Shown: positions 43,676 through 53,487, counted from the first letter of the stretch. The stretch is DNA of 64,000 nucleotides from Aequorivita vitellina (GCF_022008365.1 NZ_JAIRBA010000006.1:1-64000), one strand, 5' to 3'. Notes: a model not told the origin generated them from the sequence alone. Numbers and translations: made by a program.

Positions 43676-44271
43676 TAACAGTTTTTGTATTTATCGTGAA
43701 GTCCAACGCCATTATTAATCATTGGAATGCTTTTTTCTAATCTGTTTTGTCGCGTTGCTTCGCGCTTTGCTTCGGCTATATATTCGGCATATTCGCGTTG
43801 TTTGCCGGGAGTAAGTTTTTGAAAATTAGCTTTTAAAGTTGCATCTTTTTCAAAAGCCTGTTTCAGTAGAGGGGGAATTGTAACTTCTTTTTTGCGAACG
43901 GGTTTCAACTCCTTTCCAGCTTTTGAATTGGCGATGGCTTCTTCAACGTATAGCAAAACAATTTTAGAATCTATTGCGTCTTTCGGCTCAATTCGCCATT
44001 GTCGGAGCGCTTTCGTAACGCCCTCTTGCGCGTTAACTAACTTTTTGTGCGGATCTTTTAAAAACACACCTTGATGAAACCAAAGCGCCATGTGGTTTTT
44101 AAATTCGGCCAATCCCACTACCAATTTACCGTTTAGTGTATAGGTTGGTTTGCCCCATTTTACTTCTTCTTTTAGCTCGGTTTGGCTAATAATTTCTCGA
44201 AGCTGTTTTAACTTTTCTTTCCATTGTGTCTGCTTTTCAATGAAAACATCCACTTTTTCTGAATCGGTCAT
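43675..44271 (-). CDS. YdeI/OmpD-associated family protein
   Basis: The product has 198 residues. The N-terminal DUF1801 part contains EEVKWGKPTYTLNGKLVVGLAEF and a C-terminal OmdA-like part contains LTPGKQREYAEYIAEAKREA with the ending RQNRLEKSI. It is cytoplasmic, and its function is poorly known. It is translationally coupled to the cyclase. Confidence 0.85.
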   Translation of the reverse strand: MTDSEKVDVFIEKQTQWKEKLKQLREIISQTELKEEVKWGKPTYTLNGKLVVGLAEFKNHMALWFHQGVFLKDPHKKLVNAQEGVTKALRQWRIEPKDAIDSKIVLLYVEEAIANSKAGKELKPVRKKEVTIPPLLKQAFEKDATLKANFQKLTPGKQREYAEYIAEAKREATRQNRLEKSIPMINNGVGLHDKYKNC

Positions 44272-44439
44272 TTGGCGTTTATTTTTTCCGAAGATACAAT
44301 TTACTGAAATCTTTTATTGATAGAAAAACCTTAAAGTTTTACTACAATTGGGTATTCAAATTTTACAGTTCGGTTTGTTTTTTTCTGAAAAGAGTCACTG
44401 AAACTTCACCTTTGACCTGAAAATTAAATCAACCAACAC

Positions 44440-46593
44440 ATGAAAATTTTAGTCCATACTTTTTTACTCGCTATTTTTCCAAGCTTATTTTTTGCGCAAA
44501 CCAATATTTCAGGAATGGTTTTAGACACTAAAGGAGTGCCAATTTATGGCGCAAATGTTTACTTGGAAGGTGCTTACGACGGAAGCACTTCAGATGAAAA
44601 CGGAAAATTTTCTTTTGAAACTTCCGAAACCGGCGTACAAACCTTAGTTGTTTCGTATGTTTCTTTTGAGGCTACCAAGATTACCGAAGACATAGCGAAA
44701 ATGCACGATCTTAAAATTCAACTTCGCGAAGATGTGAATTCTTTAGAAACCGTAACCATTTCCGCAGGTTCTTTTTCGGCGGGAGATAATAGCAAAATTT
44801 CAGTTTTAAAACCTTTGGATATTGTTACTACGGCAGGCACTTTGGGCGATTTTGTGGGTGCGCTGCAAACTCTGCCCGGAACTACAACTGTTGCCGAAGA
44901 CGGGCGTCTTTTTGTTCGCGGTGGCGATGCAGACGAAACACAGATTTTTATAGACGGAATTCGCGTTTTTACGCCCTATTCGCCAACGACCAATAACGTG
45001 CCGGCGCGCGGACGTTACAGTCCGTTTTTGTTTGACGGCATTACGTTTTCAACCGGCGGATATTCTGCCGAATACGGACAGGCGCTTTCCTCAGTTTTAC
45101 TTTTAAACACAATTGATGAGCCAGGCCAAGAAAAAACAGATATTGCGCTAATGACTGTTGGTGGCAGTCTGGGGCATACCGAAAAGTGGAAAAAAAGTTC
45201 ATTAAGCGTGAATGCCGCATATATAAATTTGGCTCCTTATTTCGTCCTTTTTCCAGATAGAAACGATTGGAAAAAACCTTTTGAAACGGCTTCCGGCGAA
45301 GCAGTTTTCCGTCAGCGAATAGGGGATGGGTTGCTGAAAATATACGGCGCTTTTGATACTTCGGACTTTGAACTTACACAGGAAGATATTAATAATCCCG
45401 AGGGAGCGCAATTTAAACTCAATAACAAAAACTTTTACACCAACGCCAGTTACACCAAAATGTTAAACAACAATTGGACAATTTTTGGCGGGGGAAGTTA
45501 CACGCTCGGAAACACTAAAATTGGCATCGATGAAGCAGCGATTAAAGATGTTGAAAATTCTGCCCACTTAAAATTGAAATTGAAAAAACGTTTTAATAAT
45601 CGTTTCATTTTAAATTTTGGCGCGGAACAATTTATTACCGATTTCGATGAAAATTACAACGATCCCGATTTTGCAGCGATGCTTGGTTTTTACAATAATA
45701 TTTCGGCAGCTTTTACTGAAGCTGATATTATATTTTCACGAAAACTCGCGTTAAAACTGGGTGTTCGTGGCGAATACAGCGAACTGTTTAAAGAATTTAC
45801 GGTTTCGCCGCGGGTTTCTTTCGCGTACAAAACTGGAAAAAACAGTCAGCTTTCTTTGGCTTACGGCGATTTCTTTCAGCAGCCGGATAGCGATGTGTTG
45901 AAATTCACAAATAAATTGGAAGCGCAGCAAACGCAACATTATATAATGAATTATCAATACTCAGCAAACAACAGAATTTTTCGCGCTGAAGTTTATAGAA
46001 AACAGTACAATAACCTTGTAACTTACAACGACGAATTTCCAAATGTAAATAGCAATTTTCAGAATAATGGCGATGGGTACGCACAAGGTTTAGACTTGTT
46101 TTGGCGCGACAATAAAACTTTGAAAAACATTGATTATTGGGTAAGCTATTCCTATTTAGATACCGAGCGGAAATACAAAAACTATCCTGTGGAAGCTACG
46201 CCCAGTTTTGCAAATACACACAATCTGTCAGTAGTTGCAAAATACTGGATTAACGATTGGAAAAGCCAAATAGGTTTCAGCTACCAATACGGCAGCGGAC
46301 GAACATACACAGATTTGAACACTCCCGGATTTCTTCAAAATAAAACAAAAAGCTACAATAATGTGAGTTTAAATTGGGCGTATTTGCTGTCGCAACAACA
46401 AATACTTTACGTGTCTGTAAACAATGTTTTCGCCACCAGAAACGTGAATGGATACCAATACGCAAACACCGCAGATGCAAACGGAAACTTTGCGAGAAGG
46501 GAGTTGCTTCCTGCGGCAGATCAATTCTTTTTTGTTGGCTTTTTCTGGACAATTAGCGACGACGGAAAAGATAATCAATTGGATAATTTATAA
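44440..46593 (+). CDS. TonB-dependent outer-membrane receptor
   Basis: The product has 717 residues. A signal peptide ends near FFAQ, then a carboxypeptidase-regulatory-like domain (about 22-100, GMVLDTKGVPIYGANVYLEG), a plug (about 125-235, GTLGDFVGALQTLPG and RGGDADETQIFIDGI), and a beta-barrel to the C-terminus. The substrate is unknown. No SusD-like partner follows, so it is probably not a polysaccharide receptor. Confidence 0.9.
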   Translation: MKILVHTFLLAIFPSLFFAQTNISGMVLDTKGVPIYGANVYLEGAYDGSTSDENGKFSFETSETGVQTLVVSYVSFEATKITEDIAKMHDLKIQLREDVNSLETVTISAGSFSAGDNSKISVLKPLDIVTTAGTLGDFVGALQTLPGTTTVAEDGRLFVRGGDADETQIFIDGIRVFTPYSPTTNNVPARGRYSPFLFDGITFSTGGYSAEYGQALSSVLLLNTIDEPGQEKTDIALMTVGGSLGHTEKWKKSSLSVNAAYINLAPYFVLFPDRNDWKKPFETASGEAVFRQRIGDGLLKIYGAFDTSDFELTQEDINNPEGAQFKLNNKNFYTNASYTKMLNNNWTIFGGGSYTLGNTKIGIDEAAIKDVENSAHLKLKLKKRFNNRFILNFGAEQFITDFDENYNDPDFAAMLGFYNNISAAFTEADIIFSRKLALKLGVRGEYSELFKEFTVSPRVSFAYKTGKNSQLSLAYGDFFQQPDSDVLKFTNKLEAQQTQHYIMNYQYSANNRIFRAEVYRKQYNNLVTYNDEFPNVNSNFQNNGDGYAQGLDLFWRDNKTLKNIDYWVSYSYLDTERKYKNYPVEATPSFANTHNLSVVAKYWINDWKSQIGFSYQYGSGRTYTDLNTPGFLQNKTKSYNNVSLNWAYLLSQQQILYVSVNNVFATRNVNGYQYANTADANGNFARRELLPAADQFFFVGFFWTISDDGKDNQLDNL

Positions 46594-46700
46594 AATTCAC
46601 AATTCATCTGTAAAATTCAACAGTTCGGTTTATCAATTTTTTATAACTGAGGGTTTTAAAGGAAATTTGAACTCAATATTAACTATTAAAACAAAAACGA

Positions 46701-46808
46701 ATGTTAGGTATACTTTTAAGAAAACAGAAAAAAGTAAAAACATTAAACGTTTTACTTTTCATAAGCGCACTTCTTTTAATAGGAGGAATTATTATGATTC
46801 TTCTTTAA
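46701..46808 (+). CDS. Small membrane protein (35 residues)
   Basis: ATG at 46701 to TAA at 46806-46808. The basic start LLRKQKKVKTLN is followed by a single hydrophobic helix (VLLFISALLLIGGIIMILL). It lies between the TonB receptor and the next gene, in the same direction. It is short and without homology that I can recall, so it is a candidate only. Confidence 0.35.
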   Translation: MLGILLRKQKKVKTLNVLLFISALLLIGGIIMILL

Positions 46809-46847
46809 AAAACTAAACTAATAACCAACAAATTAAATTTAAAAATC

Positions 46848-47507
46848 ATGCAAAATGTAATTACTTACCTCACCATCTTTTTAACAGCCTTAGTGATGCA
46901 GGCACAAACTGATTCAGCAGTTAATACTGAATCCGCACCCACCAAATATCAACAAGGAATGCAAAAGGCTTTTCAGCTTTGGCAGGAAAATAAATCTTGG
47001 GAAGCCGCCAATGTGTTTGAACGCATTGCCGTAGCAGAAACCGATAATTGGTTGCCGCCGTATTACGTAGCGCAGATAAACGTTATTAACAGTTTTACCG
47101 AAAAAGACGGCACTAAATTGAAAGCACAATTAGACAAAGCTCAAAACTTTATAAACGATGCCACGGCGATTTCAAAAGACAACCCAGATTTGTTGGTTTT
47201 ACAAGCGCAATTGTACACGGCCTGGATAGTTTACGACGGGCAACAATACGGAATGACCTATTCTGCAAAAGCTTCAGAACTTTACAGTAAAGCACTTGCG
47301 CTGGCGCCAGATAATCCGCGTATAATTTTGGCAAAGGCCGAGTGGGATATGGGCGGTGCAAAATATTTTGGCCAGTCTCTTGAGCCATATTGTAAAGACA
47401 TTCAACGGGCAATAGATCTTTTTGCTACCTTTAAACCGGCAGGTGAATTTTACCCAAGTTACGGGGAAGAACGTGCCAAGCAAATTAAAGCAAAAAGCTG
47501 CAATTAA
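46848..47507 (+). CDS. Exported TPR-like protein
   Basis: The product has 219 residues. A signal peptide ends at VMQAQ. The mature protein is made of paired helices with TPR-like spacing (SWEAANVFERIAVAETDNWLPPYY in pieces, ASELYSKALALAPDNPRIILA). It is probably periplasmic. It lies upstream of the sensor kinase and may belong to its regulon. Function unknown. Confidence 0.7.
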   Translation: MQNVITYLTIFLTALVMQAQTDSAVNTESAPTKYQQGMQKAFQLWQENKSWEAANVFERIAVAETDNWLPPYYVAQINVINSFTEKDGTKLKAQLDKAQNFINDATAISKDNPDLLVLQAQLYTAWIVYDGQQYGMTYSAKASELYSKALALAPDNPRIILAKAEWDMGGAKYFGQSLEPYCKDIQRAIDLFATFKPAGEFYPSYGEERAKQIKAKSCN

Positions 47508-47577
47508 AAATCTTGCTGCGAGGATACAAAATGAAAATATTTTTTGTCTCTTCGCAGTAAAATAATAAAATATTTCA

Positions 47578-48906
47578 ATGCGAATTTTAAAGGATTTTCT
47601 CAAAGCATTTTCGGTTGGATCGCTTGTATTTATTATACTTGGCGTAATTCAGTACGCCAATGGATACGAGTTTACAAGCGTTAGAGAACTACTCATAATG
47701 TTTCTTTACAACCAGTTGTATGCTGTTGTTCTTTATATGGCAAATGCATATTATTTTGGGTTTTTGCTAGAAAAATTTCCGAATCAAGTTTTTAAAACGA
47801 AGAATCTTTTAAAAGGAATTGTCGGTGGAATTTTCGTCACACTTTTAGGTATATTTTTTATTCGCATAATCACCGAAGTACTTATTGAAGGAAGAAGTTT
47901 TTCAGAATTTCTTGCTGCTGAAAAGGTTGCGTATTATTACATTTCGTTTATTATTTCGGTTGTAGTTACCGCTGCATTTTACACGTATTATTATTATCGA
48001 AACAAGCAGCAATCTATTGTAACAGCACAAAAAATTATTGCCGGAACTGCTTCGGCAAAGTTTGATGCACTAAAAAATCAATTGGATCCGCATTTTCTTT
48101 TCAACAGTTTAAATGTGCTTACCAGTTTGATTGAAGAAAATCCCGAAGCCGCAACGCGTTTCACAACTTCACTTTCAAAAGTATATCGCTATGTTTTGGA
48201 ACAAAAAAGCAAGGAGCTGGTAACGTTGGAAGAGGAACTGAATTTCGCCAAACTTTATATGTCGCTTTTGGCAGTTCGGTTTGAAGATAGTATCGTTTTC
48301 ACAATGCCTGAAAAATTAGAGAATCCGCAAGCGAAAGTGGTTCCGTTATCGCTTCAGTTATTGTTGGAAAACGCTGTAAAACACAATCAAGTTATGCCAT
48401 CGAAAAAGCTTTACATAACTATTTCGGAAGAAAATGGCAGCTTAATTGTCACCAATAACAGGCAACCAAAGCAGGTTTTAAAGGAGAGTACTGGCGTTGG
48501 TTTGCGCAACATTCGCGATAGGTATTCGCTTTTAACCGAACGTCCTGTTGCTATTAAAAATACCCAAAGGGAGTTTCGTATTTCAATTCCAATTTTGGGA
48601 GAAAACATTAAAATTATGAACACATCACAAACATTTATTTCAGAAAAAAAATACAGACTTGCCAAAAAACGGGTTGAAAAACTAAAGGGTTTTTATTTGC
48701 ACTTGACCATATATCTACTATTTGTACCAGTTTTTATTTACTTAAATTATATTTCCAGAGCAGGATTTCCGTGGGCTATTTTCCCAATTGTGGGGTGGGG
48801 CATGGGCGTTACAGGTCATGCTGCCGAAACGTTTGATTACAATCCGTTCTTCGGAAAAAATTGGGAAGAACGTAAAATCCGCGAATTAATGGATAAAGAC
48901 GAATAA
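47578..48906 (+). CDS. LytS-type sensor histidine kinase fused to a 2TM domain
   Basis: The product has 442 residues. Four membrane segments occupy the first 145. The His_kinase region LDPHFLFNSLNVLTSLIEEN has its phospho-accepting His near 171. An ATP-binding lobe follows (LLLENAVKHN, then GVGLRNIRDRY). After ENIKIM the protein continues into a separate 2TM domain (KKYRLAKKRVEKLKGFYLHL, ending WEERKIRELMDKDE). The fusion point has an internal ATG that would start a free-standing 2TM protein. It pairs with the LytTR regulator at 50015. Confidence 0.88.
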   Translation: MRILKDFLKAFSVGSLVFIILGVIQYANGYEFTSVRELLIMFLYNQLYAVVLYMANAYYFGFLLEKFPNQVFKTKNLLKGIVGGIFVTLLGIFFIRIITEVLIEGRSFSEFLAAEKVAYYYISFIISVVVTAAFYTYYYYRNKQQSIVTAQKIIAGTASAKFDALKNQLDPHFLFNSLNVLTSLIEENPEAATRFTTSLSKVYRYVLEQKSKELVTLEEELNFAKLYMSLLAVRFEDSIVFTMPEKLENPQAKVVPLSLQLLLENAVKHNQVMPSKKLYITISEENGSLIVTNNRQPKQVLKESTGVGLRNIRDRYSLLTERPVAIKNTQREFRISIPILGENIKIMNTSQTFISEKKYRLAKKRVEKLKGFYLHLTIYLLFVPVFIYLNYISRAGFPWAIFPIVGWGMGVTGHAAETFDYNPFFGKNWEERKIRELMDKDE

Positions 48907-49005
48907 ATTACAGTTCGCACTAATAAATATACAGTTGGGTAGCTTCATTTTTTTTAACCATTCAATCTTGAGTATTTTTATACTGTAATTAAAACAACAC
49001 CAATT

Positions 49006-49314
49006 ATGGAAATTGAAGAGAAGGATAATAAGTATTACAGAGCCAAAAAACGGGTGGCAGAGATAAAAAAATTCTACACCAGTCTTATGTTTTACGTTGT
49101 GTTTATCTGCGCTTTGGCAGGTTTAAATTATTACGTAAACGAACTGCGCAACCCTTGGTTTTTATGGGCCGCTTTTGGATGGGGAATTGGTATTTTCTTT
49201 CAAGCCGTGAAAGCCTTTAAATGGACGCCTTTTGTTAATAAAAACTGGGAAGAGAGAAAAATGAAGCAGTTTATGGAAGAGGAAGAAAAAGCCAATAAAA
49301 ACAACTGGGAATAA
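49006..49314 (+). CDS. 2TM domain protein
   Basis: The product has 102 residues with the 2TM signature: YYRAKKRVAEIKKFYTSLM, two membrane segments, then FVNKNWEERKMKQFMEEEE. It is paralogous to the C-terminal part of the kinase and to the next two genes. It probably forms small membrane complexes with the kinase, but no function is established. Confidence 0.85.
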   Translation: MEIEEKDNKYYRAKKRVAEIKKFYTSLMFYVVFICALAGLNYYVNELRNPWFLWAAFGWGIGIFFQAVKAFKWTPFVNKNWEERKMKQFMEEEEKANKNNWE

Positions 49315-49315
49315 G

Positions 49316-49633
49316 ATGGAAAATCTTGTAGATATAAAATTGAAAAATGCTCGAAACAGAGTAGAAGCACTCAAAGGTTTTTACAATCATTTGATGTTTT
49401 ACAGTATTGTAAATATTTTTTTATTTATAGTTCGTGGAAACATATTGCAGTTTTTTCAGAATCAGGTTACAGATAAAAATTTTATAGATTGGGTAGATTG
49501 GAATATTTTAATAGTCCCCATATTTTGGGGAATTGGCTTACTCTTTCACGCCGCAAAAGTCTTTCAATATAAATTGAAGTTTATTAAAAACTGGGAAGAA
49601 AAACAATTGAAAAATTTTTTAAAAGAAGATTAA
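49316..49633 (+). CDS. 2TM domain protein
   Basis: The product has 105 residues and starts 1 nt after the preceding stop. KNARNRVEALKGFYNHLMFY, two membrane segments and KNWEEKQLKNFLKED mark the family. Second of three stand-alone copies in the operon. Confidence 0.85.
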   Translation: MENLVDIKLKNARNRVEALKGFYNHLMFYSIVNIFLFIVRGNILQFFQNQVTDKNFIDWVDWNILIVPIFWGIGLLFHAAKVFQYKLKFIKNWEEKQLKNFLKED

Positions 49634-49648
49634 AAACAAACTATAAAA

Positions 49649-49957
49649 ATGGAAACGCAAAAAAGTTTGGCATATTTAAGAGCGAAGAAAAAAGTAGAAA
49701 CACTAAAGGAATTTTACAGTCATTTGGTAGTTTTTATTCTTATTAATACAGGAATTATCCTCGTTTCTGCAAATGTTTTTAACGCGCAAGAAATAGACTT
49801 TAAACAATGGAGTAATTACGTAACCCTCTTTTTTTGGGGGATTGGATTGGTCTTTCACGCTTTGTATGTTTTGTACGTAATGAAGTTTAAAAATAATTTT
49901 TTAACTAAGTGGGAAGAGAAGAAAATAAAACAATTTTTGGAGGAAGAACAACCTTGA
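49649..49957 (+). CDS. 2TM domain protein
   Basis: The product has 102 residues. RAKKKVETLKEFYSHLVVF, two membrane segments and TKWEEKKIKQFLEEEQ mark the family. Third copy, directly before the response regulator. Confidence 0.85.
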   Translation: METQKSLAYLRAKKKVETLKEFYSHLVVFILINTGIILVSANVFNAQEIDFKQWSNYVTLFFWGIGLVFHALYVLYVMKFKNNFLTKWEEKKIKQFLEEEQP

Positions 49958-50014
49958 AAATAAATTCCAAAAAAATAAATATCAAATTTTTCGAAATAAC
50001 GAATTAACAACCAA

Positions 50015-50770
50015 ATGAACGTATTAATCATTGAAGACGAAAAGCCTTCCGCACGTTACCTTCAGCGTATGTTAGAAAAACAGGAAGTAACTGTAAGCCA
50101 AATGTTGCACAGCGTTGGCGAAGCGGTGGAATGGTTTCATAATAACGAACACCCCGATTTAATTTTTCTCGACATCCAGTTAAGCGATGGTCTTTCTTTC
50201 GAAATTTTTGATGCCGTTGAAGTAAACAGCGCCATTATTTTCACCACTGCATTTGATGAATACGCGTTACAGGCATTTAAACTAAATAGCATCGATTATT
50301 TACTGAAACCTATAGATGAAGAAGAATTGCAAACCGCCGTTGAAAAATACAAAACCTTTAAACCCAACCCTAAAAATGTTCAATTAAATTTTGAGGACAT
50401 AAAAAAACTACTTGTAAATCCTGTTGAACGCGAGTATAAAAAGAGGTTTACAACCAAAATTGGTCAGCACATTAAAATGATTTCGGTAGATGAAATTGAG
50501 TGTTTTTATTCCGAAAATAAAGGAACGTATGCACACACCATTGATGGCCGTGATTATCTTTTGGAAACGACTTTGGAGCAATTGGAAAACGAACTTTCAC
50601 CCGAAACTTTTTTCAGAATAAGTCGCAAATTCTATATAAACATCAATTCAATAAAAGATATAATTTCATATACAAACTCTCGGCTTCAACTGAAACTGAA
50701 CAGTTATAAAGAGCAGGAAGTAATTGTTGCCCGCGAACGCGTGAAGGACTTTAAACTGTGGTTAGAATAA
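50015..50770 (+). CDS. LytTR-family response regulator
   Basis: The product has 251 residues. The receiver domain has IIEDEKPSARYL and the phospho-accepting D53 in LIFLDIQLSDG. A LytTR DNA-binding domain follows from about 145 (FTTKIGQHIKMISVDEIECF, then FFRISRKFYININSI). It is the partner of the kinase at 47578. The target promoters are unknown. Confidence 0.93.
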   Translation: MNVLIIEDEKPSARYLQRMLEKQEVTVSQMLHSVGEAVEWFHNNEHPDLIFLDIQLSDGLSFEIFDAVEVNSAIIFTTAFDEYALQAFKLNSIDYLLKPIDEEELQTAVEKYKTFKPNPKNVQLNFEDIKKLLVNPVEREYKKRFTTKIGQHIKMISVDEIECFYSENKGTYAHTIDGRDYLLETTLEQLENELSPETFFRISRKFYININSIKDIISYTNSRLQLKLNSYKEQEVIVARERVKDFKLWLE

Positions 50771-50771
50771 G

Positions 50772-51995
50772 CTAATCTTCATTATTAAATCTGTCTATTC
50801 TATTTTCCTGAAAAGACGAAGGTAAAAGTTTGGGAATAAATTTCACTAAAAGTGGTAAAAGCACGGTCCCGCCGGGAAGTAGGAAAATAGTAAGCGATGG
50901 AATTGTTTTGCAAACATCCAGCAATTGTTCTTTCACTTTCGATTTTTCTTCCGCGGTTAAATCGCGAACCGTTGAGTGTCCTAATAGCACAACCAATTCG
51001 CCACTTTCTTCCAGTTCGCGCGCCAAACGATCTTTATTTCGAATAATTAAAAGCTTCACTGTTGAAGCAGATTGCTTGTAAAATTGTTTTACTGGATGCG
51101 AATATTCAAAGAGCAGTATCTTTTCGGTATATTTTTGTGAAAATGAAATTAGCGCCAAAAGGCTGCTTTGCAATTCTTTTTTTGAGAGATTGAGTGTAAC
51201 CAATAATTGTTGCAAAAACTGGTGCTCCACTTCGTCCATCTTCAAATCTTCATAAACGGTGAGGCAACACAAATCCAACAAATAGTTTTTTTCTAAAGAA
51301 TCTTCGTTACTTTTTAAATAGTTTAAACTGTCTAAAAAGGTAGCCACTCCGCCATCAGTTTCGTCAATAATATATTCGGAAGAAGTTTCAAAAAGTTCAA
51401 TTAAAAGCTTGTCGTATTTGGTTTTAACGCTTTTCGACTTTAAAGTGTAAAAACAACCGGTAAGTGCTGCAGTTTCCAGTTGCTTGTAATAATTTTTAGC
51501 AGAAGTTGGATCTAAAAGCCACTGTTTATAGGCTAAGACATCTAAGTATAGCAGCGAATAAGTTAAAAGCGAAACTGTGTTTTTCTTCAACAAAGTGTTT
51601 GCCTCCTGCAATCTTGTGGACAGAATATGTTCCAACACATTTGATGGACTTTGTGCAAGTGAAAACTTTTTAAAAAAACTAGCCCTCCTTTTTTCAAGAT
51701 GTTCGTAGAATAATATAATGCTATTTATTGCCTCATTATTGGTTGCAGATTTATTTTTTTCGTAAAATTGATAGAATAACGCGTGAAAAAGATTTATTTT
51801 GGTGAGTTCCTCCTTGGTAAGTTTTAAATTGCCAAGCGATTTCTTTGGCAAAGCGGAAACCGAAACCCCATAAATAAAACCTGTTTCCTTTAGTGCTGTA
51901 TAAAATGTTTGTTCGTTTTTAAAAGGCACGAGAAGGTCTTTCTTATCGAAAAGATTTAGAAATTTTAAAATCCAATCAGGTGCAGACGGGTTCAT
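50772..51995 (-). CDS. LETM1-like protein with TerB-like middle region
   Basis: The product has 407 residues. The C-terminal 75 (EESGELVVLLGHST..., then LTIFLLPGGTVLLPLLVKFI and PKLLPSSFQ) resemble the LETM1 ribosome-binding/membrane segment of mitochondrial carriers. A middle block (DLCCLTVYEDLKMDEVEHQF and LLVTLNLSKKEL) resembles TerB. It ends 1 bp from the response regulator stop, in convergent orientation. The role in bacteria is unknown. Confidence 0.75.
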   Translation of the reverse strand: MNPSAPDWILKFLNLFDKKDLLVPFKNEQTFYTALKETGFIYGVSVSALPKKSLGNLKLTKEELTKINLFHALFYQFYEKNKSATNNEAINSIILFYEHLEKRRASFFKKFSLAQSPSNVLEHILSTRLQEANTLLKKNTVSLLTYSLLYLDVLAYKQWLLDPTSAKNYYKQLETAALTGCFYTLKSKSVKTKYDKLLIELFETSSEYIIDETDGGVATFLDSLNYLKSNEDSLEKNYLLDLCCLTVYEDLKMDEVEHQFLQQLLVTLNLSKKELQSSLLALISFSQKYTEKILLFEYSHPVKQFYKQSASTVKLLIIRNKDRLARELEESGELVVLLGHSTVRDLTAEEKSKVKEQLLDVCKTIPSLTIFLLPGGTVLLPLLVKFIPKLLPSSFQENRIDRFNNED

Positions 51996-52144
51996 CGTTT
52001 TAAATTTTCACTATTTTAGAGCGGTCAAAGCTAATGTTTTTCGCATTAACAAAAGATTAACGCAACCTTAAAAACTATGCACTTACATTTAAACGTAAGT
52101 AATAGCATACAAGTAAAAATAAATAATATAAACCAACAAAAAAG

Positions 52145-52831
52145 ATGAAAAAATCAAAACTTTTAGCAACAATCGGTGGATTGGGCGTAGCCGCTTTATC
52201 GGTATTTTTAATATCCGCAGATCATATTGATGCGCCTGCAGTTGCGGGAACTACGGCAGACATTACCGACTTTTATGCTTTTGAAGGAGAGAGCTCAAAT
52301 AATTTTGTTTTTGTTGCCAACGTTCAAGGTTTGTTGCTTCCCGGACAACCTACCGATCAAGCCGAATTTGATGAAACCGTACTTTTGGAATTTAATATAG
52401 ACGTAGATAACGATTTAAAGGAAGATTTGGTGATTCAAGCAATTAAGCGAGGCGATTCTATGTATTTCTTTGGTCCTTCGGCACCCGCAATGCAAGGCTT
52501 GGAAAGTACTATTGCAACTTCTACACGAAGAAGCGTTCAAATTTCTACCAAAGACGATGTACAAATTGCCGAGCAAGACGGAATGAAATTCTTCGCCGGA
52601 CCGCGTGACGATCCTTTTTTCTTCGATTTTAACAAGTATAATGAAGTGTTAGCAGGAACAGCTACTAGTTTTGATGATCCTGGTACCGACACATTTGCCG
52701 GTACAAATGTTTTAAGTGTGGTTGTAGAGTTTCCAAAATCTATGCTACCTGCAGGAACGGCTGGTGTAAATCCTTTTGCCCCAACAACACCTATGTATAA
52801 CGTGTGGGTTGAAGCCAAAAGAAAACAATAA
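52145..52831 (+). CDS. DUF4331 domain exported protein (N-terminal part)
   Basis: The product has 228 residues with a signal peptide, then SADHIDAPAV and ADITDFYAFE, the DUF4331 start. It ends near FPKSMLPAG, where a full-length DUF4331 protein would continue. The next gene carries what looks like the remaining C-terminal section, so the family is split in two here. Probably surface-exposed. No enzymatic role is known. Confidence 0.85.
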   Translation: MKKSKLLATIGGLGVAALSVFLISADHIDAPAVAGTTADITDFYAFEGESSNNFVFVANVQGLLLPGQPTDQAEFDETVLLEFNIDVDNDLKEDLVIQAIKRGDSMYFFGPSAPAMQGLESTIATSTRRSVQISTKDDVQIAEQDGMKFFAGPRDDPFFFDFNKYNEVLAGTATSFDDPGTDTFAGTNVLSVVVEFPKSMLPAGTAGVNPFAPTTPMYNVWVEAKRKQ

Positions 52832-52860
52832 AAATTGCTAACCATAAAAATTATAATAAG

Positions 52861-53487
52861 ATGAAAACATATAAATATATAACCCTTTTTGCTGTATTTA
52901 CCGCATCCTTACTATTTGTGCAATGTTCAGGTGAAGACGACAAAGTAATAACACAAGAAACCTGTACTGACGGAATTTTAAATGGCGATGAAACCGAAAT
53001 AGATTGCGGGGGAACAGCTTGTGAACCCTGCGGGCAAACACTCGATTTTAGTGGAACTTATGTTCAAGAAGACCAAATGGGTCGTCCGGGAATAAATACC
53101 GTTTTTGGAACAGAAGGCTTTAAAGATGCGTTTAATGTAACGGTTCCTTCACAGATGCAAGCCGAATTTCAAACTAAATTTGAAACTAAATTATTGGCCT
53201 TGAACCCTGCTTATACCAGCAATGCACTGGGGTTAAATGCAGAGGTTTTTACAACAGTACTTTCTAATGATGTACTTTGGTTAGCGCAATCTGGAATTAC
53301 TACCTATTTTAATGGAACAGAGGTTTTAACGGGAAGAGCATTAAGCGATGATGTAATTGATGTATCGTTACTTTTAATTTTTGGAGGTGCAGACGGAACT
53401 GAAAACCCTGGTTTAACCAGTGATGGCGTACCAACAAACGATGTTGCTTTTTCAAATAGCTTTCCATATTTGGCAGAACCTTTTTAG
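52861..53487 (+). CDS. Lipoprotein with Cys-rich linker and DUF4331-like C-terminal part
   Basis: The product has 208 residues with lipoprotein Cys22 (LLFVQC). A cysteine-rich linker of the type C-x-D-G-I-x-N-G-x-E...D-C-G-G...C-x-P-C is followed by a part with GRPGINTVF, then TGRALSDDVIDVSLLLIFGG and DGVPTNDVAFSNSFPYL. This matches the second half of DUF4331 proteins. It starts 29 bp after the first half. Confidence 0.8.
   Translation: MKTYKYITLFAVFTASLLFVQCSGEDDKVITQETCTDGILNGDETEIDCGGTACEPCGQTLDFSGTYVQEDQMGRPGINTVFGTEGFKDAFNVTVPSQMQAEFQTKFETKLLALNPAYTSNALGLNAEVFTTVLSNDVLWLAQSGITTYFNGTEVLTGRALSDDVIDVSLLLIFGGADGTENPGLTSDGVPTNDVAFSNSFPYLAEPF

Noticed and set aside
46448-46816. 122-residue open frame overlapping the TonB receptor end
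   Set aside because: Out of frame with the receptor over its conserved C-terminus. The short membrane ORF at 46701 in another frame is more plausible.
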